Source: Datisca glomerata (lineage: Eukaryota; Streptophyta; Magnoliopsida; Cucurbitales; Datiscaceae). From it: a stretch of DNA of 64,000 nt. Every line of letters starts with the position of its first letter. Within the stretch, counting starts at the first letter, position 1. Positions 23,808 through 36,165 of the stretch are shown here, piece by piece. The notes under the pieces are model-generated. The model was not told where the DNA came from and searched no databases. It was given only the letters and a program-made list of their open reading frames with translations. Made by a program: the position numbers and the translations under genes. The DNA is taken from contig QANY01013656.1 of assembly GCA_003255025.1 (NCBI GenBank), positions 1 through 64,000 of the forward strand, written 5' to 3'.

Positions 23808-24445
23808 TGCTTTTCCAATGGAATTGTTATTAGAATATTAAAACAATACATGTTACTATTTTCTAATTCAGAAAATGGAACAATGTTAAATTAATAGTAA
23901 TTGCTAACACCTAACATATAAATGTGTACATTAGTCTATACTAGCGTGTCTTATGCATTTCCGATATAAGGAAAATTCTTAGATGCCGGTGTTGTTTTCT
24001 CGTATTGATGTCGTAACATTTAATAATATGTTGAATGAATTCAATAAATATATTTAAAATTTCAACTAATATGTTTTGATATTCAACAAATTATGAGTTC
24101 AACAAAAATCTCGATATCATGTCAGAAAAAGTGTCTCAAACATTGAAGAGTAACATTAATTTAACAGTAATACAGATTATCATATTTTAATATGATATAA
24201 GAGTCACTTTGAGAGTATACTTTCTCTAAGACTCTAATGGAAATTCTGTCTCGGACACTAATCTATAACATATATAAAAACACCAAACTTGGAGAAATAT
24301 TTTTGGATGATAATGTCCTAATTGATAATTTAAATTATTTTAATTGTTCATCAATTAATAAGGTAGGTCTCTCATTAAAATGAAAAATATTTTTATCTTT
24401 CATATCATTTTAACATCATTATAATAATTATTCATTATTTATGCA
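23808..24445. other. 3' flank of BAHD gene, copy A
   Basis: AT-rich, no reading frame. AATAAA-like signals occur near 24040. Present identically after copy B. Confidence 0.4.
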
Positions 24446-26063
24446 CACAAAATAAATATAAATTTATCTCTAATGCTCTTATGGTTCTACGTCCCTATAA
24501 AATCTCAATAATTTCACTCATTACATTTTATGTTTTTACTAATTCTTTCTTACTTTTGAATTAAGACTCTGGATTTATACTTAGTTAAGTAGTAATATAT
24601 TTTCTTTTTCAATGAGTTATGTCTTATTATTTGAGAAAGTCTAGACTTATCACTATCCACTAATTTAATTCACTAGGCTAGATTACACCGATTAAGGAAG
24701 TTTAGGTTCATAATTTAAATAAGAATACAAAAAAACCTTTTTTTTCTTAAAATGACTTAATTTAATAATTTAAAATATATTAAACAACTATTTATGTCTA
24801 AAGTTTTAAGTAATTTATATAAGCACGTGTGACCATAGTAGTAAATTCGTTCCGTTTCGGCTGGAATGGTCGGAACATTATGGTTCCGGCACAATGACGG
24901 AACGGATTGAGGGTAGTAAATCTTCCAGCTAAAAATCTGGTTAAAACAAAATATTATGGCCGGAATACGTCCATTCCCTCAGAATATGTCCATTTCGCCC
25001 GGAATGGACGAAATGGCATCTAGGCCGGAGCTAGCCCTCCTTTGTAAAGCTGTATTAAATATTAACAGAGGCAACATTTTTCAACAACAATGCAGTTGAT
25101 TAAGTGGCTAGGCAATTAAATTCTTGTATAATTGATTAAATTTTTTCTACAATTATTTTTTAGAATGTGTAACTTGTTTAGGTTAAATGTGTTATTTGTT
25201 TATATTATAAATAAATGAGAGATTATTTTTAGATTAAATGATTTCTTTAGATCAATTGGCTGATTTGTATATCGATTTGTTACTTTTTCATGTGAAGAAT
25301 TACGCTCGTGCTTTTAAATAAATCAGAATGCTTAGAACTAAATATGAGTTCTCAAAATAAAGAAGTTTGTTAATGAAAATATTTGTATTTGGCTAGTTAT
25401 TTATTATATTATCTATAAAAAAATTATAATATTATTTTTACATGTCTGATCTTTTTTTTTTTTGAAACAGAACATCGAATTGTCCGAAATGTTTTATTTT
25501 TTCAAAAAACCAAAACGGGCGTCGAAACGGAATCGACTACTATGCGTGTAACACACGCGATAAAAAAACTAGTATCGATAAGAGCCACTTAACTTTGAGA
25601 GCATCTCCTTTTGGGAAAAATTTCTAGCACTCTTGAAATACTGAATATTCAGTACTTCTCCATATCATTTGATGACACGTGTACACATTTTACAAACTAC
25701 AAGAATTTATTTATTCTATCTTTTTAAAATCTGAATAGAAAATAATATATATTTCAGACACATGATAATTAATGATATGAAGTAGTACTGAATATTCAAT
25801 ACTTCAGGTGTACCGAATACTTTCTTCTCACTTTGAGAGTATTCTCTCAATATTTTAGTGAGTTTCACAAAATAAATAAAAATTTATCTCTAATGCTCTT
25901 ATGGTTCTCCATCCCTATAAAATCTCAATAATTTCACTAATTACATTTTATGTTTTTACCGATCCTACCTTACTTTTGAATTAAGACTCTTGATTTATAC
26001 TTAGTTAATAGTAATATATTTTCTATTCTAATGAATTATGTCTTGTCATTTGAGAAAGTATAG
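24446..26063. repeat. Tandem-array unit 1 and truncated unit 2 in copy A
   Basis: Unit 1 starts CACAAAATAAATA at 24446. The next unit starts with the same sequence at 25866 but is cut at 26063 by the end of the segmental duplication. The complete array is at 35778-39950. Confidence 0.85.
24834..25544. mobile_element. hAT-type MITE (711 bp) in copy A
   Basis: The ends are CATAGTAGTAAATTCG...TTTCGG and, inverted, CATAGTAGTCGATTCCGTTTCG. They are flanked by CGTGTGAC (24826-24833) and CGTGTAAC (25545-25552), an 8-bp target duplication with one mismatch, as made by hAT transposases. The interior is non-coding; it has GC-richer stretches with repeated CCGGAATG motifs. The counterpart in copy B is 36166-36876. 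Confidence 0.8.
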
Positions 26064-26864
26064 TGTTTGTGAAACCGTAGGCGATAACAATTAAGATTTA
26101 GGAAGCCCTATGATGTTTCGTGAAAATCCTTATCCTATCTTTTATCTTTTAAATTTTGAATTTTAAACGAATAAAAGATAACTAAAATTCAAAAGATAAT
26201 TATCAATTTTATCTTTTTATCTTTTGAATTTTTGAATTTTTAAATTTTTGTTATTTAATGAGATTATTTAATTAGAAAATAGATTTTTTTAATTAAAGGG
26301 TTTTGATCAAAGCTTGAAAATGCGACTGCACTGTTGTAAAAAGTTACAAAATTGGTGAAACTTCTTGAAGGACAAAAGACAATCAGAGACGTCATGAAGA
26401 CTAGTATTTAAATTATTAAAATTTATTTATTATTCTTTTTATGAGTTGTAGTTAGAAGTGAACAAATAGAGAGGTTAATTTTGAATGAATGATTTCTTAT
26501 TAATCTCACATCATCATATAACATGTCATATAGAAATAGGAAATTGTCAATATCAAAATATCATGTAACATGTACATGCATCATTGTAGTTTAAATTTAT
26601 AATGGGTTATAATTTAAAACAACGCAAATTTTATAAAAAGTTATAAATTTTAAATTGCAATGTAAATTTTATACAAGTTTATCTTTTTTAACTTATTTTT
26701 TCTAAATTAATAAAGAGTTATAATTTTTGAAAAAACAATGGAAAATCTTTTTTTTCCAAAAAGTAAGTAGGAGGGTCGTTTATGTTCAAAACGTTCCCAA
26801 GGTTCCCAACCCAAACTTGATTGTCGCTCTCATATTCATGCGCATGATTCCTCATTGAATGAAG
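26064..26864. other. Unassigned AT-rich stretch between duplication A and copia copy 2
   Basis: No gene is seen. A locally repetitive region near 26140-26240 has self-complementary runs (TTTTATCTTTTAAATTTTGAATTTTAAACG / TTCAAAAGATAA), so it can fold, but I cannot assign it. Confidence 0.35.
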
Positions 26865-28343
26865 GTATCGGGCCCTTTTTCTCTCCTCCCCCTCGACGAT
26901 ATCCTTTAAGGGATCGTTGTCCCCCCGACCGTCTTACCTTATATTGCTCTACCAATAAGCCTATTGAGAACCATATTTCATAGAATGATTTGTTTAATTC
27001 TTTTTAGGGTTTTTTAGTCAGGTTGATTCTACAGTGATTCCTAGATCTATGGGAGAGGCAAAATTAGACCCCCGATGGGTGACTGCTATGCATGATGAGA
27101 TGACTGCTTTATAGAATAATCATACTTGAGACTTGGTTGCTCTCCCTACGGGAGAGAAGATAATTAGTTTTCATTGGGTGTTCAACTTGAAATATAATTC
27201 AGATGGTATGATTAATCGATACAAAGAATGCATTTTGAATGACGATTTCGATGAGGTGATTTATATGGATCCTCCATCGGGCTTAGCATGAGGGGGAGTA
27301 TTTTGGGAAAGTTTCTCGTTTGAAAAATCGTTGTATGAGTTGAAACAGTCTCCAAGAGCTTGGTTTTCTTGATTAGGTGAGGCTATCCTTCGATTGGGTT
27401 TTTTGAGATGTCACTTTGATCACACATGCTTTATTAAACAGAATCTGATGGGCAACGTGTTATTTTATCAACTTATGTGGGCGACATTATCTTAACATGT
27501 GATGACACTTTAGGCATTGTTGTGGTAAAAAAAAGATGTCAATTCAACGTTTGGCATCGAGGATCTGGATGGTCTGAAATATTTTTTGGGGATTGAGATA
27601 GCTCGTTTCAGGAGTGGTATTTTTTTCTCTCAGCAGAAGTATGCACTTGATCTTCTTTGTGACACTGGGATGATAGGATGTAAACTTACATCCACTCCTA
27701 TGGATCCGAACATAAAACTTTCTGCTGAATCTGGTGAATCATTGCTAGATCTGAGTATGTTTCAGAGGTTGATCGGAAGACTTATTTATTTGAAAAACAC
27801 TCGTCCTGACCTAGAATTTGATGTGAGTCTTGTCAGTCAGTTTATGCACGCTCCATGAACTTCCCATTTGGATGTTGTTTTTCATATCTTAAGGTATTTG
27901 AAATATTGCCCCGGTCTTGGTGTCTTCTATGACTCCAAGAACACGTTTGATATATCTTACTGTACTGATACTGACTATGTTGGGTCTAAGTAGTATGTGG
28001 TTTCTCGATCTTTAGCAGAGGCTGAGTACAGGGCTATAGCTCAGGAGGCATGTGAGGTTTTTTGGCTCCACTCTATTATTAGAGAACTTGGTTTCCCTGC
28101 CCGTTTATCATCAACTATGTATTACGATAATAAGTCAACTATCATGTTAGTTTCAAATTCTATCCTGCATGAGAGGACCAAACATATTAAGGTTGACATC
28201 CACTTTATCAGTCTGAAATTATTTCTACAAATTTAGTCCTTCATCTGAACAAGTTGCTGATGCTCTTACGAAGCCAGTCGAACCATCTATACTTGAGTCC
28301 TCTCTTTGCAAGTTGGGCATGATTGACATCTACACGCCAACTT
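26865..28343 (+). pseudogene. Ty1/copia RT and RNase H, degenerate, copy 2
   Basis: It begins with the 533 bp shared with 20379-20911 and continues further. LDGLKYFLGIEIAR at 27565-27610 is followed by QQKYALDLLCDTGM, STPMDPNIKL, FQRLIGRLIYLKNTRPDLEFDVSLVSQFM (27760-27850), then the RNase H part SLAEAEYRAIAQEACEVFWLHSIIRELG (28010-28100) and TKHIKVDIHFI, with ADALTKPVE near the end. These are standard copia motifs. Stops and frameshifts occur, and the RT catalytic YVDD region is degraded near 27470. The end is followed by a polypurine-like CTTGAGGGGGG and LTR-like sequence. Confidence 0.85.
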
Positions 28344-28684
28344 GAGGGGGGCGTTGAATATAAAGATGTTTTTATTTTATTTATTTATTTTAATTTAGGG
28401 ATAGTTTAGTAATTGCTCTTATTACTTTTCTTCTTCGGGTATAAATATTGCTCTAATTGCTCTTATTTTAATTTTAGGAATGATTGGCATATATGCGCCA
28501 ACTTGAGGGGGAATGTTGAATATAAAGATGTTTTTACTTTATCTATTTATTTTAATTTAGGGATAGTTTAGTAATTACTCTTATTGCTTTTCTTCTCCGG
28601 GTATAAATACCACACTGTATCTAGATTTGTGTTAACTTAAACAACATTTTCTTCTACTTTTTTCTATTATTTTTGGCAATAGCA
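28320..28684 (+). repeat. Short copia LTR end with an internal 161-bp tandem duplication
   Basis: The RNase H end/polypurine/LTR start (TGATTG-CAT...CGCCAACTTGAGGGGG...GTTGAATATAAAGATG) occurs at 28320 and again at 28481, a period of 161 bp. The second copy runs on through GGGTATAAATACCAC (promoter-like) to about 28684, giving an LTR of roughly 170 bp starting TGTTGAATATAAAG. The end point is approximate. Confidence 0.6.
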
Positions 28685-29220
28685 AATATTAGGGGATGAA
28701 TTTTTGGTAATTTAATATATAGGGGTATATGTGCAAATTCCGTAATTATTATATAAGGGATGGAAATAGGGTTGCATCTCTAACCCTAACACAGTATGTG
28801 ATTACACAGAGCAGAAAAATATAGTTTCTCTCCGTCCCCCTAGCTGCCGCCGGAATACACAGAGGAGAAGGAAAAATCTAATTTTTCTTCTCCATTTGTT
28901 TTGAGAGCATACACTCAATTCATTATCAATATCCGATTGAGATATACTTCAAAATCCTACGACTGGTTGTTGGTGTGAAGGCATCAAAGACAATCAATAT
29001 GATTTCACCAAGTTCGAAATTCTCCGATACAACATAATGTATAAATTGTTTCTACATCTATTGGATATGTTTAACTAAGTATGCATAATCGTAAGTATGA
29101 CTTTAATATTTAATATGATTAAATGATTGATGTGAAAAAAATTATTTTCCTCTTACAAAACGTTAGTGGTTCATTGATTTTTCTTCAAATTTTAAAATTC
29201 GATCCAACATTAACATATGT
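28685..29220. other. Unassigned stretch between two copia remnants
   Basis: No gene. Contains TCTAACCCTAACACAG and a GC-richer patch near 28840. It could be leader or LTR sequence of the next copia element, but I cannot prove this. Confidence 0.3.
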
Positions 29221-30075
29221 AGGGACAGAAGGAATGGCACACTGAAGCTATTTCAAACTGCATATCTACATAAACTTGTGCAGAAGTTCCCCATGGAGGG
29301 TGATAAGCTTTTCACTATGCCCTTAGCAGCTCATTTCCAACTTTATGCTCAAATGTGCCCAAAGGACGACTCTGAGAAGAGAGAATGGAAAATGTACCAT
29401 ACTTTAATGTTGTAGGTTTTGTCATGTATACCATGATAAGCACTAGGCCAGATTTGGCACATTCAATTAGCGTGCTTAGCAGGTACATGGAAAACCCTGA
29501 TGAAGGGCATTGGAGAGCCATGAAATGGCTGCTGAGGTACATCAAATGAGGGAAACAAGATTTGCTTGGAAGGATTTATTGATTCTGACTATGCGTGGGA
29601 CAAAGATAAAAGAAGATTTGCCATTGCTTATGTGTTTACATTGAATGGAAGTTGCATAAGTTGGAAGAGACAACTGCAGAATACAGTGGCAATATCAACA
29701 ACTGAGGCTGAATATATTGCAACAACAGAAGCAGTCAAAGAAGCAATCTGGCTTGAAGGATTAAAGGAAATTGGGCTATACAATGGATTTGCTACATTAT
29801 ATTCAGATAGTCAGTCATCAATACATTTGTGCAAAAATCTAGTGTTCCATGAGAGTACAAAGCGTGTGGAAGTTAGATATCACTTTGTGAAGGATATACT
29901 AGAAAGAGGAGAAATAAAGCTGGAAAAGGTTGGCACAAAAGACAACCCCTCAGATATGGGAATAAATGTTGTAGGTGCGAAGAAGTTCAAACATTGTTTG
30001 AAGCTTCTTAGGATTAACATAAGTTTAATACATAAGATAAAAAAGCTTTATCATCCAAGGATGACAACCACTTAA
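29221..30075 (+). pseudogene. Second, different copia element: RT end and RNase H
   Basis: 29221-29550 encodes a broken RT C-terminus (YLHKLVQKF..., SRPDLAHSISVLSRYMENP-like pieces in changing frames, with MKWLLRY near 29520). 29566-30075 is an open 169-residue RNase H: GFIDSDYAWDKDKRRFAIAYVF, then AISTTEAEYIATTEAVKEAIWLEG, the DSQSSIHLCKN box, and RVEVRYHFVKDILERGEIKLEKVGTKDNPSDM. These match the copia RNase H pattern with catalytic Asp and Glu present. Element sequence differs from the one at 26865, so it is a separate insertion. Confidence 0.85.
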
Positions 30076-30108
30076 GTTTTCTCAAGCTAAAGGGTGCAAG
30101 GTGGAGAT

Positions 30109-30760
30109 TGCTAATATTGACCCTTGTAGCTTGAGTTTTAGAGGATAACGGGCAGTACATGAGGTTTAGAAGTCATAAAAATACCTTAAGTGGAACGACA
30201 TTGTTTCACTAATAACATAAATAATTGACTTAGTTCTGGAAGCCACCTGGACACTCAGGACTCTGCATGCTCACCATCTTGAGATAAATCAATGCAAGCA
30301 TATATATAAAAGGAGAAAAAGAATCACAATGACGTTACTGATTTTATCGAGCACTGAGGTGGTTCTCTTGTTACAAAGAGATCTACTGAGCATTCAAGTT
30401 TGTTAGTTTTCATCTTCTTGAAAGAGTGTGTTTGTGCAGTGAGTGAATGAGAATAAGTTGTTGTGTATGAGAGTACTGTGTACTGATTTTTGTAATCTTC
30501 AAAGTGATAGTGAATGAGTTCTTGGTTGGGCTTGAAACTATATGTAGGCATCTTTGCCGAACTAGTATAATTATATGTCTACTCTTTTCTCCCTCTCTTG
30601 ATAAGCTTTATCAGTTTTGAGATTGTTGATTATTTTGATTGAGATTACTTGGAGAGGTTCCTCTCAAAAGGGTTTGTGTTAGGATTCACTATCCTAGCAG
30701 AAAATATGTGATTAATTGCACTATTTCTAATTGGTCTTCTCTTTACAACTGTTTTACAAT
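30109..30760 (+). repeat. Putative 3' LTR of the second copia element
   Basis: AAGGTGGAGAT (polypurine tract) is directly followed by TGCTAATATTGACCC, a common copia LTR start. A promoter-like TATATATAAAAGG lies at about 30301. The right end is not certain; I place it near TTTTACA at 30760. Open frames across this block look accidental. Confidence 0.5.
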
Positions 30761-31509
30761 CGGGACTTGCACTCCCTCTTTGCGAAAAGAGGGGGATTGG
30801 TTAGAGACATTAAATTATACTCTCGCATGTGAAAATAGAGAAATTATTAAAAACTCGTTCTTGAAAAGGTATTATTTTTCTAGTCTTCTAGCTGTTACTT
30901 TATCAAAATGTTGACTTGACCATTTGAGCCTATTTGACTAGATACCCTAATGATTTTAAATTGACACTCTTACAGTATTTTTTTTTTCTTATTATTGTTC
31001 TCAAGTTCACTCTTAGATAAAAAAAGATCACTTCATGACCTTCGACAATAAATTTCTTGTATCAACGTTGATTTTGTAAAATTGGGGTAAGTAATGGTTT
31101 CATTTGCATTATTTTTTTTTAGTTTTCCTATGTAATAAGTGTAAAAAATCTAGATGAGAGAGTGTCGAAAAAGTGTGACCAATTTAATACGGTTTCAAAT
31201 GCCTTCCTAAACTTTACTGTTTTTTTTTTCTAAAGTATTGGGAGTTAATAGTGATTTGTTTCTGAAAACGAACCTGTCTTCAGTAATTTACTTGGAATCA
31301 GTTCTTATTTTATTTGTTATGAATATATTTCCTTCTGAAGATAAAAGGAAACTTTTGTAGGGTTGGGTTTTGGGTTAAATAGAATGAAAATGGAAAGACA
31401 TTGTAGGCTGCATTGGAACTGGGCTTTGAAATTGTGATCGGGCGAGATTGACAAAACAATCCATTTTGCTATTTTTTTCAATGGTTTAGATCGATTGTTG
31501 TATATAAAC
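30761..31509. other. No gene seen
   Basis: AT-rich; poly-T runs at 30975 and 31120. No motif or reading frame that I can support. Confidence 0.3.
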
Positions 31510-31734
31510 GGGAAATGACAGGAAAAATCAACTTTCTAACTCAAACTGTAAAAATGATTAAAAAAAATTATTTTAAAAATGACCGAAAATGACTGAAGTA
31601 AATAATTTATTTACCATAATTACACATACGTAAATAAACCATTTATAATATTCCGGTCAGTTTTTGCAATAAAAATATTTCCGAACATTTTTATACTTTT
31701 AACAGGAAAATTGATCATTTTTATAGTTATCCCT
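31510..31734. mobile_element. Mutator-like MITE (about 225 bp)
   Basis: The left end GGGAAATGACAGGAAAAATC and the right end (complement GGGATAACTATAAAAATGATC) are related inverted ends. The flanks TATATAAAC (31501-31509) and TATATAAAT (31735-31743) fit a 9-bp target duplication with one mismatch, as for Mutator-type elements. Non-coding. Confidence 0.5.
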
Positions 31735-31743
31735 TATATAAAT

Positions 31744-32238
31744 CATCTCGTGTGGTCATTGATTGCCATGGACGTCAGGCAAATAGCTTGATAATTCTAC
31801 GTTTTACGACATTGAATAATTTCTAACTGGCTAGAGTTGTCATGAAAATATTATGGTATCCGTCATCCTACTAAAACAAAATCAAGAAATATAGGAAATA
31901 GTCTATTTTTGTGTATTATATTAAAAAATGTCTGAATCTCTATATGTGATAAATTTTAAAAAAAAATTGTAGAGAAAATAGCAAGTTAGACTTATGTTTC
32001 AAATTCATTTACCAAATTAGTCATATTCGAACGACCAATATGTTCAAATAAGACGAATAAACAAGGTCAATTTTAATATTGAACCTAAAATTCGAAATGG
32101 AATTAGAATTTTTAAGATTTTGATAAATTATTCTAATGACCTCATTTGAGTTTTGACCTATAGTGAACCATGATTACGTCTCTTATATTAAATGTAATGG
32201 AGATGCCCATGATAAGAAAGAAAGAAGCACCATCAGAT
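31744..32238. other. No gene seen, left flank of duplication copy B
   Basis: AT-rich single-copy sequence in this window. It ends with ...CATCAGAT before the shared ATTGGTGGCTAG. Confidence 0.3.
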
Positions 32239-33777
32239 ATTGGTGGCTAGACATATATACATTAGACAACACTACAACACTACACTGTCTTCCCAAATTT
32301 TATGGGTTTGTGGTGCCCGTCCTTTTCTACCAATTATAAGTTTCCCATGAGAATAGAAAAACATATATTTGTCAAATTACCTATTACTTCAACTTTTGAC
32401 TTCTCTATTTCTCACAACTAGCATTTTTTTTCTAAGCCACTAATGATTTTTTCTTGATGAGAATGCAAATCTACTTTTCATCTTCTTGAATTTGGTGGAC
32501 ATTGGACAAATTCCATTTCAAATCTCTTTAATTTAACAAATATATCATTGATTAAGTACTCATAACTCACTATCATTAAGTACTGATAACTCACTATCAC
32601 GATCATTTTTTTAAAAAAATTGTTGGTATTATTGAAATAATGAGTCTTCATTCATTCACAAATTATTTATTGTCACATATATTAAAATATAATATTTTAT
32701 TTATATTTTAAAGCGATATAATAAATTGACGGTTAAAAATTTAGATTAGTTTTTAGAATTGTTGGAAATTTTCTTCAACTTTTAATGTATTTTTCAGGCT
32801 ACATTTACACGTGATGTGTTCACGTTGGTGTACTAAACATTATATTGCATCCCCCACTTAGTTCGCTACAATCATACTGCCTGCCAAAATTGATCTTTTC
32901 ATTGACATCGATGGGTCATCTCATGCGTGTGGTGGCTAGTGAAGAGTGTTATACATGGATTCTAGTCTCGATATATCCGTTGAGTCCACTTGTCTCAGTC
33001 GAATCTGTGTGATTATCTACCCATAAACATTAAGTCAAGTGACAAGATTTTGACGAACCCTTGCAGCATTGCGAATGAATTGGAGGTATATGATTTGGTA
33101 GGATTATGACGGGGTTGGTTGTGTCAGTCCGCCGCCACGACCTCCTCACTAGACTTTAGATGCGCTGCCCTCTAATTGAGGATGAACCTAGAGACACATG
33201 ACATCGTTCTATTCGTTGGCCTCTACATACACTTGACAATCACTCATTAACACACAAAATAGAGTTTGGCCCACACTCTCTATATGAATAGGCATGACAC
33301 TCTTATTGAAGAGGTGGTTAGATATTATTACATTCAGACACAGATTTACCATCAAGCTCTCTCTCTCTCTCACTATTAAGCTTTGTATGAAAAATTATCA
33401 TAACTGACACCATTGTGAGTACGTCCTTGGAGTTGCCAAGAAAGTGCATTTATCAGCGGCTATCACCCTCTAGACCGTTGAGATGTTCATCATTTCCTCC
33501 ACGCTAAACCTCTAGATTCTCAAGGCTTCTCCAATAACTAGACTACTCTCGGTTCATATACATGATCTAATTTGAAATCTATCCCCTAAACAAATGGCGT
33601 TCTAATGGTTTAATTATGAAAATCTTAAGAGTACAAAATTATGTTCAGATCTCTAAATATATGACATCATGCATCCCATTTCTTCAGTTTCACCAACTTC
33701 TTTACTTCTTCTATATAGGACCAACCGAACCCATAATATATCAATCTATTCACAAGGCACTCTTCAATTTCCAAAAA

Positions 33778-35139
33778 ATGGAACATAAGCCTCAAAACAA
33801 TGTCAGATTTGAAGTAAACATCACAGCCGAAACCATAGTAAAAGCTACCAATCACTGTTCAAAACAACACATCCTTAATCTCTCCAACCTTGACCTCCTC
33901 TCCGGCCGCTTCCCTGTCACTTATTTCTATTTTTACAGACCAACCTCACCCGTCACCACTTTTATTACCATAATTCATTCGCTCAAGACCTCTGTTTCCC
34001 AAACTCTAAACTACTACTACCCTTTTGCTGGTCGAATTGTTACTAACCCAATCTCAAATGAGCCCGAAATAGTATGTGACAATTTTGGTGCTCTTGCTGT
34101 TGAGGCCCATGCTAACATCTCATTAAAAGCCTTGAATTTCTACAATCTTGATGAACTAATTCTCCAAGGGAAACTTGTCAATATAAATCCCGATTTCCCT
34201 TTACAAATCCAAGTCACAGAATACAAATGCGGTGGAATTTCAATCACATTCACGTTCGATCATGCACTAGGGGATGCTACTTCTTTTGGTAACTTTCTCT
34301 TAACATGGTCTCAAATAGCTCAAAATAAGCCTATTCTAAGCTTGCCTGAACTCCGGCGAAACCTCCGTCCACGTTCGCCTCCGACTTATCATCCTTCTTT
34401 AGACCAATCTTTCATCAAGTGCACAATTCAAGAAATAATGAATATACCCTCATCTAAACCATTCATCAAGCGTTTATATCACATAGAGGAAACAAGTATT
34501 AACAACTTACAAAGCCTGGCTTGTGCCAATGGGAAACAGAGGACGAAAATCGAGGCGTTTTCAGCTTACGTTTGGAAGGTAATGGTAAAGATAATTGACG
34601 AAAGCCATTCAAATTGTAAAATGGGTTGGTTAGTAGATGGAAGAACTAGAATGGGCAGTAAAACCCAAGACAATTCAATGTCGAATTACATAGGAAATGT
34701 GCTGTCGGTTGGATTTGGGGAAGCAGGGGTTGAAGCAGTGAAGAGGAATTCTTTGTCTGATGTGGCTGATTATGTGCACGAGGCAATATCAAAGGTAACA
34801 AATGAGGAACATTTTTTGGATTTGATAGATTGGATTGAGTGTCATAGGCCGGGATTGATGCTGTCGAGGGTTGTGTTGGGGATGGGAGGGCCGGCGGTGG
34901 TTTTGTCATCAGGGAGGAGGTTTCCGGTTTGTGAATTGGACTTCGGCTTTGGGAGACCGGTGGTGGGGACGGTTTGTTCGACGGTGGAGAGAATAGGAGT
35001 TAACTATGTGAACCAGAGGCCGAGTGGGAAGGGAGATGGGTCGTGGACAGTGTCTGCCATCTTATGGCCGGAATTTGCATCCGCGTTGGAGTCTGATTCT
35101 GTCTTTCTTCCCATGTCTGCTTCTCTCCTTCAGATCTAA
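33778..35139 (+). CDS. BAHD-family acyltransferase, copy B
   Basis: Intact intronless 453-residue partner of the gene at 22446-23807. It has the same HALGD (162-166) and DFGFG (388-392) motifs and the same start logic, with an open but probably untranslated 54-codon extension upstream. The two coding differences are both amino-acid changing: residue 54 Arg (AGA; AGC in copy A, site 33939) and residue 107 Ala (GCT; GTT in copy A, site 34097). Arg at 54 and Ala at 107 may be the ancestral states if copy B is the source. Both promoters are duplicated, so both genes could be expressed alike. The acyl donor and acceptor are unknown. Confidence 0.9.
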   Translation: MEHKPQNNVRFEVNITAETIVKATNHCSKQHILNLSNLDLLSGRFPVTYFYFYRPTSPVTTFITIIHSLKTSVSQTLNYYYPFAGRIVTNPISNEPEIVCDNFGALAVEAHANISLKALNFYNLDELILQGKLVNINPDFPLQIQVTEYKCGGISITFTFDHALGDATSFGNFLLTWSQIAQNKPILSLPELRRNLRPRSPPTYHPSLDQSFIKCTIQEIMNIPSSKPFIKRLYHIEETSINNLQSLACANGKQRTKIEAFSAYVWKVMVKIIDESHSNCKMGWLVDGRTRMGSKTQDNSMSNYIGNVLSVGFGEAGVEAVKRNSLSDVADYVHEAISKVTNEEHFLDLIDWIECHRPGLMLSRVVLGMGGPAVVLSSGRRFPVCELDFGFGRPVVGTVCSTVERIGVNYVNQRPSGKGDGSWTVSAILWPEFASALESDSVFLPMSASLLQI

Positions 35140-36165
35140 TGCTTTTCCAATGGAATTGTTATTAGAATATTAAAACAATACATGTTACTATTTTCTAATT
35201 CAGAAAATGGAACAATGTTAAATTAATAGTAATTGCTAACACCTAACATATAAATGTGTACATTAGTCTATACTAGCGTGTCTTATGCATTTCCGATATA
35301 AGGAAAATTCTTAGATGCCGGTGTTGTTTTCTCGTATTGATGTCGTAACATTTAATAATATGTTGAATGAATTCAATAAATATATTTAAAATTTCAACTA
35401 ATATGTTTTGATATTCAACAAATTATGAGTTCAACAAAAATCTCGATATCATGTCAGAAAAAGTGTCTCAAACATTGAAGAGTAACATTAATTTAACAGT
35501 AATACAGATTATCATATTTTAATATGATATAAGAGTCACTTTGAGAGTATACTTTCTCTAAGACTCTAATGGAAATTCTGTCTCGGACACTAATCTATAA
35601 CATATATAAAAACACCAAACTTGGAGAAATATTTTTGGATGATAATGTCCTAATTGATAATTTAAATTATTTTAATTGTTCATCAATTAATAAGGTAGGT
35701 CTCTCATTAAAATGAAAAATATTTTTATCTTTCATATCATTTTAACATCATTATAATAATTATTCATTATTTATGCACACAAAATAAATATAAATTTATC
35801 TCTAATGCTCTTATGGTTCTACGTCCCTATAAAATCTCAATAATTTCACTCATTACATTTTATGTTTTTACTAATTCTTTCTTACTTTTGAATTAAGACT
35901 CTGGATTTATACTTAGTTAAGTAGTAATATATTTTCTTTTTCAATGAGTTATGTCTTATTATTTGAGAAAGTCTAGACTTATCACTATCCACTAATTTAA
36001 TTCACTAGGCTAGATTACACCGATTAAGGAAGTTTAGGTTCATAATTTAAATAAGAATACAAAAAAACCTTTTTTTTCTTAAAATGACTTAATTTAATAA
36101 TTTAAAATATATTAAACAACTATTTATGTCTAAAGTTTTAAGTAATTTATATAAGCACGTGTGAC

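Larger units (their letters stand above)
20907..26063. repeat. Segmental duplication, copy A (5157 bp), carrying a BAHD gene
   Basis: Matches 32239-37396 in the same orientation at a constant offset of 11332 bp (11333 after one 1-bp insertion near 25850). I see only about ten differences by eye, two of them in the coding region. The left junction shares ATTGG between the copia fragment and the duplicated block. On the right, similarity ends after AAGTATAG at 26063. Copy A ends 198 bp into the second unit of the tandem array that is complete downstream of copy B, so copy B looks like the source. Confidence 0.95.
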
